Shown here: positions 15,674 through 21,725 of the stretch, piece after piece
Layout: each line of letters opens with the position of its first letter
Position numbering within the stretch: the stretch's first letter is position 1
Assembly: GCF_934371575.1 (NCBI RefSeq)
Contig: NZ_CAKRNY010000048.1
Span: forward strand, 1-27,155
Reading direction: 5' to 3'
DNA length: 27,155 bases
Source: an uncultured Blautia sp.
GTDB lineage: Bacteria > Bacillota > Clostridia > Lachnospirales > Lachnospiraceae
Made by a program: the position numbers and the translations under genes
Notes under the pieces: generated by a model
Told to the model about the DNA's origin: nothing
The model's database searches: none
Seen by the model: only the letters and a program-made list of their open reading frames with translations

Positions 15674-16879
15674 TTAAGCGTCTTTGAATAAACATTCTAA
15701 CATCTTTCTATTAACTTTCTGCTTTTCTTTTTCATTGGCTCTGGCATAAATATTTAAAGTAGTTTGAATGTCTTTATGTCCCACCCATTCTTGAACATCC
15801 TTGATATCAACACCCTCGTGAATAAGAATACTTACGCATGAAGCTCTTAAACTATGAAGTGTGAGCGAATCGTCAAGATCGGGATTTCTTCTTACTATCT
15901 TTTTGAAATTTTTCGTTAAATAATCTGGGGTATATAAATGCCCATCTTCCCATGTAAATATGTAATCTGAATAAAAATAATCCGTTCCGTATAACGTTTG
16001 ATTCATTTTCTTTTGAAATTTTATTTCTTTTAATTTTTCCAGTAGTGGTTGTGGAATAGGATAACATCTATAACTTGCGTCTGTTTTTACTCTATCTTTT
16101 CTAACCAACGATTTCATTTTAGCAACCGTATGTTCAATATAGAGTTTTCCATCCTCATGAATGCTGCTCCATTTCAGTCCCAATACTTCTTCCCTTCTAA
16201 GACCATAGTATAAACAAAACATGAACGGAACTTCTAATCTATGTCCCTTTATTGCTTCGAAAAAGATTTCGATTTCGTCAGACGCAATATAAGATTTGGA
16301 TTTTATATTATCAATCTTTTTCGGAATTTTAACTTTAGCAGCAGGATTAGTTTTGATATCTCCTAATTCTGTAGCTTCTTCTAAAATTGCCCGAAGTAAA
16401 ATCGCAATATCTTTTATTGTTCTGCTTGAATATCCAATAGCAAAGCGTTTTCCCTGTCCATGTTTTACGGTAAGAAGATACTGATAAAATTTATGAATAT
16501 CTTTTGCGGTAACCTCTTCAAGAAGAAGCTTTTTTTCTGAAAAGAAATCCTCAATCTTACCTAATCTATAAGCGTATCCTTCATAAGTAATAACATCAAC
16601 CGTGTTCTTCTTCTCTTCCAACCACTCACGACAATAGTCTTGAAAATAATAGCACTCTGAATTAGAACTATATTTTTCAATCATTTCTTCAAGTAAAGCA
16701 GCTGCTTTAGGGAAGTTTCTTTTTCCGACACTTAATTCTGTATGAATGTCTTTTACACGATACTTACTTATTCCCTCACCATCTACTTCTACAAGGTTAA
16801 GTCTTAAAAAGTAATACTCCTTTCCTTTAAGTGTTTTTTGCATGACTCTACCAGATTTACATATTTCCATACATGTCAA
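15674..16879 (-). CDS. int: Tyrosine integrase of the element
   Basis: This is a site-specific tyrosine recombinase of 401 residues (TTG start at 16879, spaced 6 nt after AGGGG) or 398 (ATG at 16870). The N-terminal arm-binding part (about 1-75) is followed by a core-binding domain (about 77-180; YFQDYCREWLEEKK) and the catalytic domain. Catalytic residues: Arg228 in YYGLRREEVLGLKW, Lys265 in VKTDAS, His342 and Arg345 in LHSLRASC, His368 in WVGHKD and Tyr378 in LNIYARAN. All are present, so it should be active. It is related to the Tn916-type integrase group in layout. The gene ends 114 bp from the tRNA terminator, the usual place for an integrase that targets a tRNA. Confidence 0.93.
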   Translation of the reverse strand: MTCMEICKSGRVMQKTLKGKEYYFLRLNLVEVDGEGISKYRVKDIHTELSVGKRNFPKAAALLEEMIEKYSSNSECYYFQDYCREWLEEKKNTVDVITYEGYAYRLGKIEDFFSEKKLLLEEVTAKDIHKFYQYLLTVKHGQGKRFAIGYSSRTIKDIAILLRAILEEATELGDIKTNPAAKVKIPKKIDNIKSKSYIASDEIEIFFEAIKGHRLEVPFMFCLYYGLRREEVLGLKWSSIHEDGKLYIEHTVAKMKSLVRKDRVKTDASYRCYPIPQPLLEKLKEIKFQKKMNQTLYGTDYFYSDYIFTWEDGHLYTPDYLTKNFKKIVRRNPDLDDSLTLHSLRASCVSILIHEGVDIKDVQEWVGHKDIQTTLNIYARANEKEKQKVNRKMLECLFKDA

Positions 16880-16924
16880 CAGGCTCCCCTCTACTGGTAG
16901 CGCTGCAAATATCCATTAATAGTA

Positions 16925-16953
16925 ATTATAGCACATTTATTTTAAAATTGCCA
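16925..16953 (-). promoter_or_regulatory. Candidate int promoter
   Basis: Minus-strand TATAAT (16930-16925) has a 17-bp spacer to a weak TGGCAA -35 (16953-16948). It is back-to-back with the plus-strand promoter at 16955-16990, whose conserved TGACTCA motif lies just upstream of the int -35, so one factor could affect both. Confidence 0.5.
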
Positions 16954-16954
16954 T

Positions 16955-16990
16955 TAAAATGACTCATTATTTTTCATAAAGAGCTATACT
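16955..16990 (+). promoter_or_regulatory. Conserved promoter P1 (TAAAATGACTCA type)
   Basis: TAAAATGACTCAT is followed by TATACT at 16985-16990. ATGACT (16959-16964) lies exactly 20 bp before the -10, as in P2 and P3. The 7-bp dyad TGACTCA overlaps where a -35 would be, and no TTGACA is present. This looks like an activator- or repressor-controlled promoter. Confidence 0.6.
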
Positions 16991-17039
16991 AACATCATCA
17001 AGAGGAACACAAAACAAATAAGAAAAGAGGTAAATACTT

Positions 17040-17270
17040 ATGAAAAACAACAATTTTAAAACAAGAACAAGAGTGCTTGCAGTAAAAGAAACTATTAACG
17101 GTGCTGAAAGAATCGTTGGTGCTGAAATCATTCTTAATAATGGAAGCAAAGAAATTACATTAAAACACAACCTTCGTCATTTAAGCCCAGAAGCTGCTGA
17201 ACTTCGCCTTATGCAATTAAGTATTAATGCACTTAAAATCCACTACGTTACAGAATCACTTTTAGCATGA
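17040..17270 (+). CDS. Small protein of unknown function
   Basis: I do not recognise this 76-residue protein. It begins with a basic segment (KNNNFKTRTRVLAVKE), then a strand-like stretch (RIVGAEIILNNGSKEITLKHN) and a predicted helix (SPEAAELRLMQLSINALK). There is no signal peptide or membrane helix. A GAGGT site lies 8 nt before the ATG and the conserved promoter P1 lies upstream. The organised leader, good ribosome site and shared promoter with two neighbouring genes support a real gene. It is the first rightward gene, divergent from int, a place where excision or regulatory proteins often lie, but no excisionase signature is visible. Confidence 0.65.
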   Translation: MKNNNFKTRTRVLAVKETINGAERIVGAEIILNNGSKEITLKHNLRHLSPEAAELRLMQLSINALKIHYVTESLLA

Positions 17271-17288
17271 GGGAAACAATAAGTTACC

Positions 17289-17326
17289 ACTAAAATGACT
17301 CACTATTTTCTATATAGAGGTATACT
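17289..17326 (+). promoter_or_regulatory. Conserved promoter P2 (TAAAATGACTCA type)
   Basis: ACTAAAATGACTCAC is followed by TATACT (17321-17326), with ATGACT (17295-17300) 20 bp before the -10. The early transcript (ATATCATCAAAGAGAGGAAC) closely matches that of P1. Confidence 0.6.
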
Positions 17327-17431
17327 AATATCATCAAAGAGAGGAACACAAAACCTCAGAAAATAAAAACTAAATAAAATAAGGGCAGCGACCAAGCGCT
17401 AAACGCCAAAAGGCGAAGAAAGGAAAATATT

Positions 17432-17863
17432 ATGTTTATCAATTATGAAATGGCTACAATCGAGATCACAAAGGCAGAAGCAAAAGAAGCAGGCGTTTTC
17501 AAATCCGAAATGTATGAAAATCTTAAAGAAGCAAGAGAAGCAACAGGCTTTAAAGTTATTGTAAAAGAGTCCAAAAGAAAAGCAGATACTATGAAAGGTC
17601 TTACATACGCTTATATGGCTGTTTATATCGAAAAGAAAGCGGGTGACCGCAAAGATTCTCTTATGACTGAATTTAATGAGCTTCGTGGATGTGTAAACGG
17701 AAAAAGAGACAGACTTGCGGAAAGAGCCTCTTATGGAGAGGTAAAGGCTTGGTTTCTTGAGCAGTTTACAGAGATTACAGAGTTCAATGAAAAACTGACA
17801 GAAAGAAGAACACTCCTCCGTGAGCAGAGAGAAATGAAAAAGATTGAAAAAATGTTTGCTTAA
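17432..17863 (+). CDS. KGLTY-family hypothetical protein, paralogue 1
   Basis: This 143-residue protein has no function I recognise, but it is clearly related to the next gene. Both share KGLTYxYMxxYI (here about residues 55-66), an FNEL/FDEL motif and a Y..VK.WFL motif (here GEVKAWFLEQF), in the same order. The protein is highly charged, with a Lys/Arg-rich C-terminus (about 120-143). There is no membrane segment. AAAGGA lies 7 nt before the ATG. It is driven by P2, with a long leader (about 100 nt). It is probably a cytoplasmic accessory factor specific to this kind of element. Confidence 0.65.
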   Translation: MFINYEMATIEITKAEAKEAGVFKSEMYENLKEAREATGFKVIVKESKRKADTMKGLTYAYMAVYIEKKAGDRKDSLMTEFNELRGCVNGKRDRLAERASYGEVKAWFLEQFTEITEFNEKLTERRTLLREQREMKKIEKMFA

Positions 17864-17876
17864 TCAGAGAGTGCTA

Positions 17877-17913
17877 CTAAAATGACTCACAATCAACTGC
17901 TATCGACTATAAT
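17877..17913 (+). promoter_or_regulatory. Conserved promoter P3 (TAAAATGACTCA type)
   Basis: ACTAAAATGACTCAC is followed by TATAAT (17908-17913), again with ATGACT (17882-17887) 20 bp before the -10. The sequence between motif and -10 differs from P1 and P2, so the motif and spacing appear to be selected. Confidence 0.6.
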
Positions 17914-17963
17914 AAAATCATAAAGAACAGACAACAAAATTCAAAAGAAAGAGGGAATAAACC

Positions 17964-18419
17964 ATGAAATCACCTATTACAATCAACTTCGCAAAAGGAG
18001 AAATCGTTTTAAATGCCGCTTTTGCAAAAAAAGCAAGTAACCCATTTTCCAAAGAATATGGACATTTACAAAAAGTACGTGAGGATTTCCCAGAATTCAC
18101 AGTTCTCATTAAAGAAATCAAAAAGAAAGAGGGAAAAGAATCCTATAAAGGACTCACCTACGATTACATGAGGGCATATATTATGAGCCATGAGCAAGGA
18201 GAAAACAGAATCAACGCAATAATGGAATTTGACGAACTGCTCCTTATCTCTCAGTGCCATAGCAAGGGACGCAGATATCCTGTTATCAAAAATTGGTTCC
18301 TTGACAACTATCCAGAAGTCAGAGAATTTGGAATGGTTGAAATTCCTGGCTTCAAAATTGTACCAAGAGAAAACGCAAGCAATCCAGCTTCTTCCACAGA
18401 AGAAAAACTTACTGCTTAA
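17964..18419 (+). CDS. KGLTY-family hypothetical protein, paralogue 2
   Basis: This 151-residue relative of the preceding protein carries YKGLTYDYMRAYI, IMEFDEL and YPVIKNWFLDNYPEV in the same order, plus an extended C-terminus rich in Asn, Ser and Glu. Between the shared motifs the two have diverged strongly, so the duplication is old. There is no signal peptide or transmembrane segment. AGAGGGAATAAACC precedes the ATG, and P3 lies upstream. Function unknown; the shared promoter with paralogue 1 suggests coordinated expression. Confidence 0.65.
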   Translation: MKSPITINFAKGEIVLNAAFAKKASNPFSKEYGHLQKVREDFPEFTVLIKEIKKKEGKESYKGLTYDYMRAYIMSHEQGENRINAIMEFDELLLISQCHSKGRRYPVIKNWFLDNYPEVREFGMVEIPGFKIVPRENASNPASSTEEKLTA

Positions 18420-18512
18420 TTATTCTAACAGTGTACCTAACATGATGGATAACTTCTTACTAGCTGTAAGGGATATTAACCACAAATAGTGTAATAGAAA
18501 GGGAAATTTGAA

Positions 18513-19289
18513 ATGTCAATTAAAAAATTAGAACCGCCCCCTTTAATCGAAAAATTAGAGCTGCGCTCTTATTCAAGAAACGAAATTGCAAGACTCACAG
18601 AGGTATCACTTAAAGATAGAAATTTTGCCGCCAAGGTTAAAAACCGATTGACAAATTGGGGATATGGTTACAACTATTCTTCAAGGACAGTTGAAATCAC
18701 AAAAATCCCAACAACTGCGGAAGAACGTTTAAAAGAGCTTTTAATCAGAAAATTAGATTTTAGTGTTCAAACAGATTTTAAGGCATTTACGATTATGTTA
18801 CACCTATTTAGAACTGATCGTAACTTCATGTCTATGCCTTGGAAAACAAGAGAAACAGTTCTTTATGAACAATACGGTATTACCATTGCAGAAAGCACTA
18901 TGAGCAATTGGACACGCAAACTTCTAAATGATGGTGTCCTTCTCAAATTTCGTTCCGCTAACCACAACCTATGGCGTACTCACATAGAAAATGGAATTAA
19001 GTATCAAGAAAAAATGGCTGAAACTGATGAAAAAATGGCTGAATATAAAAAGTATAACGCAATGAGATCACAACTTCTTGCAGAAGCTCAAGAAGCGAAC
19101 AACACAACCAATTGTTGGGGTGGTGTTATTAATAAATTATGGAACAATTTTCACTGTTGCTATTATACTGTAAAACCAATTGAACCTGTCGCTTGGTATG
19201 ATGATGACTACAAAGAAATTTTTTCTCTCTCAGAAGAAATTTTCTATAATCTAACCAAGGGTGCGGATAACGGAAAAAGAAGCGCTTAG
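18513..19289 (+). CDS. Hypothetical protein with possible helix-turn-helix segments
   Basis: This 258-residue protein is unrecognised. Two stretches look like helix-turn-helix units: about 20-50 (SYSRNEIARLTEVSLKDRNF then VKNRLTNWG) and about 112-145 (TRETVLYEQYGITIAESTMS, then NWTRKLLNDGVLLKF, which resembles the recognition helix and wing of a winged helix). A charged helical stretch (about 160-195) and an acidic C-terminal part with a WYDDDY motif follow. Its size and layout would suit an element replication initiator or large regulator, but no polymerase, relaxase or primase motif is present. The AAAGGGA site is 8 nt before the ATG. A large palindrome follows the stop. Confidence 0.6.
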   Translation: MSIKKLEPPPLIEKLELRSYSRNEIARLTEVSLKDRNFAAKVKNRLTNWGYGYNYSSRTVEITKIPTTAEERLKELLIRKLDFSVQTDFKAFTIMLHLFRTDRNFMSMPWKTRETVLYEQYGITIAESTMSNWTRKLLNDGVLLKFRSANHNLWRTHIENGIKYQEKMAETDEKMAEYKKYNAMRSQLLAEAQEANNTTNCWGGVINKLWNNFHCCYYTVKPIEPVAWYDDDYKEIFSLSEEIFYNLTKGADNGKRSA

Positions 19290-19300
19290 GGCGACAAAAT

Positions 19301-19373
19301 AAAAATTTCCTTAAAGGTTTAACGGAGAAATAAATAATAGAATATTCTCCGCTAAACCTTTAAGGAAATTTTT
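19301..19373. repeat. Long palindrome 1 (terminator-like)
   Basis: The 29-bp arms 19301-19329 and 19345-19373 match at 28 of 29 positions around a 15-nt loop. It follows the 258-aa gene by 11 bp and has T-runs outside both arms, so it may terminate transcription in both directions. The arm core TTCCTTAAAGGTTTA recurs in palindrome 2 at 23987-24070, which argues for more than termination. Confidence 0.75.
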
Positions 19374-19421
19374 TAATTATTACCAACAACTCAATCTAAT
19401 CAGAATTTTCCGCCGTATGTT

Positions 19422-19455
19422 GGCAAGTAGATTTTTATAATCTGCTTGCCTTTTT
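19422..19455 (+). terminator. Intrinsic terminator in the gene-free stretch 19290-19655
   Basis: The stem GGCAAGTAGATT / AATCTGCTTGCC (19422-19433 with 19439-19450, one U-G pair) is followed by TTTTT. No gene is convincing between 19290 and 19655; the stretch holds palindrome 1, this terminator and the promoter region of the next gene. Confidence 0.7.
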
Positions 19456-19581
19456 CGTTCTCTGCCGAAAGACTCGCCAAATTTTTTTTATTATTTTGTG
19501 TTCATGCTCATTAGTTTTATATTTTGAAATAAAAATAATCCCTGCTGCCGTTCAATGGAAATTAAGCGAAAAAAGATAATC

Positions 19582-19638
19582 TTCCTGCACTAATTTTTAT
19601 ATATAGTAACAAATAAGGATTCCTGCCAATAGCAGGAA
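19582..19638 (+). promoter_or_regulatory. Leader with TTCCTGC hairpin and half-operator, copy 1
   Basis: TTCCTGC (19620-19626) and GCAGGAA (19632-19638) form a 7-bp hairpin whose right arm runs into the ribosome site AAAGGA. A second TTCCTGC at 19582-19588 could pair alternatively. GCACTAATTT (19587-19596) matches the left half of the repressor operators at 20792-20887. Confidence 0.45.
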
Positions 19639-19655
19639 AAGAAAGGACAAATATT

Positions 19656-19895
19656 ATGCTTGGAATAACATTACAAGACGAATTAGATTATTTAGACCAT
19701 ATTCCAGATTATTATGATACCATGTATCTTGATGGATATACTGACCTCGAAATTTGGCGCGCTTTTGATAAAAGCCAAAGAAAAAAGTTCCGTAAGGAAC
19801 AACTCCAAAAGGAATTAGAACAATCAGTCAAAACAGACCTTAATGAAGCTATTGACAAAGCGCTTGATGAGCTCTTGAAAGAATTTAATAAATAA
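19656..19895 (+). CDS. Small acidic/helical protein, tandem copy 1
   Basis: This 79-residue protein of unknown function is the first of two tandem paralogues. Both share GITLQDxLD at the start, then YxTMxLDxYTDLxxWRAFxKS, a basic patch and a near-identical C-terminus (LNEAIDKALDELLKEFNK). It is predicted to be mostly helical with no membrane segment. AGAAAGGA lies 8-9 nt before the ATG, with a hairpin directly upstream. The duplication includes leader and downstream sequence, so each copy carries its own expression signals. Confidence 0.65.
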   Translation: MLGITLQDELDYLDHIPDYYDTMYLDGYTDLEIWRAFDKSQRKKFRKEQLQKELEQSVKTDLNEAIDKALDELLKEFNK

Positions 19896-19930
19896 TTTGC
19901 GGCAAGCGCATTTATAGGATTAATTATCCT

Positions 19931-19966
19931 GCACTAATATATAAAGATTCCTGCCAGTAGCAGGAA
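19931..19966 (+). promoter_or_regulatory. Leader with TTCCTGC hairpin and operator-like site, copy 2
   Basis: The hairpin is TTCCTGC (19948-19954) with GCAGGAA (19960-19966). GCACTAATATATAAAGA (19931-19947) matches the 17-bp operator at 20871-20887 at 13 positions, so the repressor encoded at 20519 may act here as well. Confidence 0.45.
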
Positions 19967-19983
19967 AAGAAAGGATAAATACC

Positions 19984-20226
19984 ATGATTGGAATAACATT
20001 ACAAGACTACTTAGACGGTATTCGAGATTCTTATAATACTATGGGACTTGATAGATATACCGATTTAGATACTTGGCGTGCTTTTCGAAAAAGCCAAAGA
20101 ATGCAATTACGCAGAAATCAAATTCAACAGAAAATGTTGAACAATTTAGAAGAATCAATCAAAATCGACCTTAATGAAACCATTGACAAAGCACTTGATG
20201 ACCTCTTGAAAGAATTTAATAAATAA
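19984..20226 (+). CDS. Small acidic/helical protein, tandem copy 2
   Basis: This 80-residue paralogue of the preceding gene starts 328 bp later. It keeps GITLQDYLD, NTMGLDRYTDLDTWRAF and the C-terminal LNETIDKALDDLLKEFNK, but it lost a few residues near the start and gained some in the middle (QKMLNNLEES). The copies differ mostly in the central basic part, so the ends are under constraint. Function unknown; the size and operator-like sites would suit an accessory or anti-host protein, but nothing in the sequence proves that. Confidence 0.65.
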   Translation: MIGITLQDYLDGIRDSYNTMGLDRYTDLDTWRAFRKSQRMQLRRNQIQQKMLNNLEESIKIDLNETIDKALDDLLKEFNK

Positions 20227-20229
20227 TTT

Positions 20230-20298
20230 GCGGCAAGCTCGTTTATAGGATCACATAACCTCAAATCTGCGATCTCTTAAACGGCTTGCCGCTTTTTT
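20230..20298 (+). terminator. Terminator after the duplicated small genes
   Basis: GCGGCAAGC (20230-20238) pairs with GCTTGCCGC (20284-20292), extended by CGTTTA/TAAACG after a one-base bulge, and six Ts follow. The left arm is also present after copy 1 (from 19899), but the right arm is not, so only copy 2 has a complete terminator. Confidence 0.7.
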
Positions 20299-20518
20299 GC
20301 GTTTATTTAGTCCTTTTCTACTGGAAACTCCCTTACATCCGCTTTTCAAAATAAAAATCACTCTTCGTGGGAGTTCTGCCCCCGTATAATCAAAAAATGA
20401 AATTTTTCCAGAAAAATCCCGAAACCCTAGCCCCCCTGTCAGCTAACTGCTGCCCTTCTGTCCTCTTTAAGGGACTGCTGCCGCAACTCTCTATTTTCTC
20501 TTGGAATGTTCTAAAAAG
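20299..20518. other. Intergenic stretch, nothing recognisable
   Basis: Between the terminator and the 3' end of the HTH gene I see no credible gene, RNA or repeat. A 69-codon plus-strand frame overlaps the HTH gene and has no ribosome site. Confidence 0.5.
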
Positions 20519-20746
20519 CTATTCTGTGGCTTCTGGCTTGTCCTCTGCCACGTATTCGACTAAATCCCCCACTTGACAGTTTAAGAGCCTGCAAAGCGTG
20601 TCTATGGTTTTCCAAGACACTAATTCATTGTGTCTTATCTGTTGAAGATATGATTGCCCAATTAGCTTCTCTTCTCTTATCCTTGTGGAACTATAACCAT
20701 TCTTTTTTAGCTCTGCCATAATATCAATCTTATATCTAAGTGCCAT
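20519..20746 (-). CDS. Cro/CI-type helix-turn-helix repressor
   Basis: With the ATG at 20746 (AAGGAGG 8 nt upstream) this is a 75-residue single-domain regulator; the longer in-frame start at 20785 would put the ribosome site inside the gene. The helix-turn-helix spans about 5-60: IDIMAELKKNGYSSTRIREE, then IGQSYLQQIRHNE and SWKTIDTLCRLLNCQVGDLV. The last part is the typical XRE ending, followed by an acidic tail (EYVAEDKPEATE). It is divergent from a rightward operon with four dyad sites in the gap, the layout of a self-regulating control switch. There is no effector or protease domain, so the signal for induction is not visible. Confidence 0.85.
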   Translation of the reverse strand: MALRYKIDIMAELKKNGYSSTRIREEKLIGQSYLQQIRHNELVSWKTIDTLCRLLNCQVGDLVEYVAEDKPEATE

Positions 20747-20791
20747 TTTAAAGTCCTCCTTCTCCATTTTACTTAATAATAGCATATTTTT

Positions 20792-20887
20792 GCACCAATT
20801 TCCAGTGTAAATATTGCACTAATTTCGAGTGTTCTATTGCACTATATTTTGGTGCTTTTGTCAATAGACTGCACCAATATATAGTGC
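20792..20887. promoter_or_regulatory. Four dyad operators between the repressor and the rightward operon
   Basis: Four related dyads share GCAC at the left and GTG(C) at the right: GCACCAATTTCCAGTG (20792-20807), GCACTAATTTCGAGTG (20816-20831), GCACTATATTTTGGTGC (20839-20855) and GCACCAATATATAGTGC (20871-20887). Starts are 24, 23 and 32 bp apart. The fourth exactly fills the spacer of the rightward promoter, so binding there should block it. Confidence 0.75.
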
Positions 20888-20893
20888 TATAAT
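20865..20893 (+). promoter_or_regulatory. Rightward promoter of the 21085-22281 operon
   Basis: TAGACT (20865-20870), a 17-bp spacer that is itself operator 4, and TATAAT (20888-20893). The early transcript (AGAGAGGAACA) resembles those of P1 and P2. Confidence 0.65.
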
Positions 20894-20908
20894 GATATCA
20901 AGTTAAGA

Positions 20909-21052
20909 GAGAGGAACAAGTCAAGGATAGACGAAAATAGGCAGCAGCCGAAACCAAGAATACAAGATCAGAGCGGAAATGGATAAGGGAGATTGGGACG
21001 CACTAAGAAGAACGCTAGATACTTAAATAGCCAACCGCCACTTGAACCTCTC
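20909..21052 (+). promoter_or_regulatory. Long structured leader of the rightward operon
   Basis: About 185 nt separate the predicted transcript start from the first gene. GAGAGGAACAAGT (20909-20921) can pair with ACTTGAACCTCTC (21040-21052) at 11 of 13 positions, closing a ~118-nt interior. Inside is a 15-codon reading frame (20979-21026, MDKGDWDALRRTLDT) with no good ribosome site. It could be an attenuator-like leader or a small RNA; I cannot say which. Confidence 0.4.
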
Positions 21053-21084
21053 ACACCTACCAAAAGAAAAGGGGATAATGAATT

Positions 21085-21363
21085 ATGACAAACGCAAAAA
21101 TCAACGCAACAGTAGAAGAAATCATGGAGTATGAAGCACTTCTGGAAGAAGTCAAAGGAATTGTGGATAATCTGAAGGACAGTCTCAAAAATGAAATGGC
21201 AGAGAGACAGGTGGAAAGCCTTTCCACAGACCGTTACACAGTCAGATGGACAGAAGTCCTTACTTCCAAATTTAACTCCAAGGAATTTAAAAAGGTTTAC
21301 GAAAATCTCTATACCGCTTTTCTTCGTCAGACACGATCAAGACGCTTTTCGATCAGCGCATAA
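21085..21363 (+). CDS. Conserved plasmid/ICE-type small protein, function unknown
   Basis: This 92-residue protein starts with a long helix, probably coiled-coil (INATVEEIMEYEALLEEVKG, then VDNLKDSLKNEMAE), then a strand region (DRYTVRWTEVLTSKF) and a C-terminal NSKEFKKVYENLY...RQTRSRRFSISA. The RxTSKFxSxxFKKxxxxLY...SRRF pattern is one I associate with small proteins on Firmicutes plasmids and ICEs, distantly like phage Gp157/Gam-type helical proteins; that link is from memory and weak. AAAAGGGGA is 8 nt before the ATG. It is the first gene of the repressor-controlled operon. Confidence 0.7.
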   Translation: MTNAKINATVEEIMEYEALLEEVKGIVDNLKDSLKNEMAERQVESLSTDRYTVRWTEVLTSKFNSKEFKKVYENLYTAFLRQTRSRRFSISA

Positions 21364-21376
21364 TTACAACTGCTTC

Positions 21377-21470
21377 TCTCTTGGTTCAAAAAATGAGCCA
21401 AGAGGGAAAAGTTCCTAAAATAGGAATTATAAGAACAGTAAAATCCATTGTTTCTGCGGTTTGGCAGAAA
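21377..21470 (+). other. Hairpins between the 92-aa and 64-aa genes
   Basis: CTCTTGGTTC / GAGCCAAGAG (about 21378-21404) is a stable hairpin without a T-tract. TTCCTA/TAGGAA (about 21412-21426) and TTTCTGC/GCAGAAA (21451-21470) follow. TATAAA at 21475-21480 is a possible -10. The region may be a processing site or a second leader within the operon. Confidence 0.4.
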
Positions 21471-21530
21471 TTTGTATAAAATATGGAACTAATCGCTCAC
21501 AAAATAAGAACTTTTAAGGGGGAACCGCAA

Positions 21531-21725
21531 ATGAAATTCTATAAAATCCAAGATACCTTATCAAAATGCAGCAGCTTCCTTGACGTTGCTTGTATCGCTC
21601 TTGATAATGAACACTTCTTTCCAGAAGGAAACACAGTCAGTTTACTTTTGGAAGATGTAAACAATCGTATCAATAGTTGCATTGAAGAATTAAACAAGAT
21701 GAAGGGAACTGCTAAAAATGAATAA
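21531..21725 (+). CDS. Small helical protein upstream of the second recombinase
   Basis: With the ATG at 21531 (AAGGGGGA, 7 nt upstream) this is a 64-residue protein; the earlier in-frame ATG at 21483 has no ribosome site. It reads as helices with a Cys pair (KCSSFLDVACIALDNEHF) and ends in a charged helix (NNRINSCIEELNKMK). I do not recognise it. Its 3' end overlaps the recombinase gene by 8 bp, so the two are translationally coupled, which hints at a partner or directionality factor. It lacks an obvious DNA-binding motif. Confidence 0.6.
   Translation: MKFYKIQDTLSKCSSFLDVACIALDNEHFFPEGNTVSLLLEDVNNRINSCIEELNKMKGTAKNE

Noticed and set aside
17289..17913. CRISPR-like repeat array (TAAAATGACTCA occurring several times)
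   Set aside because: Only three copies, hundreds of bases apart and each directly before a gene: these are promoters, not an array.
18229..18489. 86-codon plus-strand frame
   Set aside because: It overlaps the second KGLTY gene in another frame; that gene has a paralogue and a good ribosome site, this frame has neither.
20367..20576. 69-codon plus-strand frame
   Set aside because: No ribosome site, Pro/Ser-rich composition, and it overlaps the 3' end of the HTH repressor gene.
20979..21026. 15-codon leader peptide
   Set aside because: No convincing ribosome site and no runs of a single amino-acid codon that would suggest classical attenuation; kept only as a remark under the leader.
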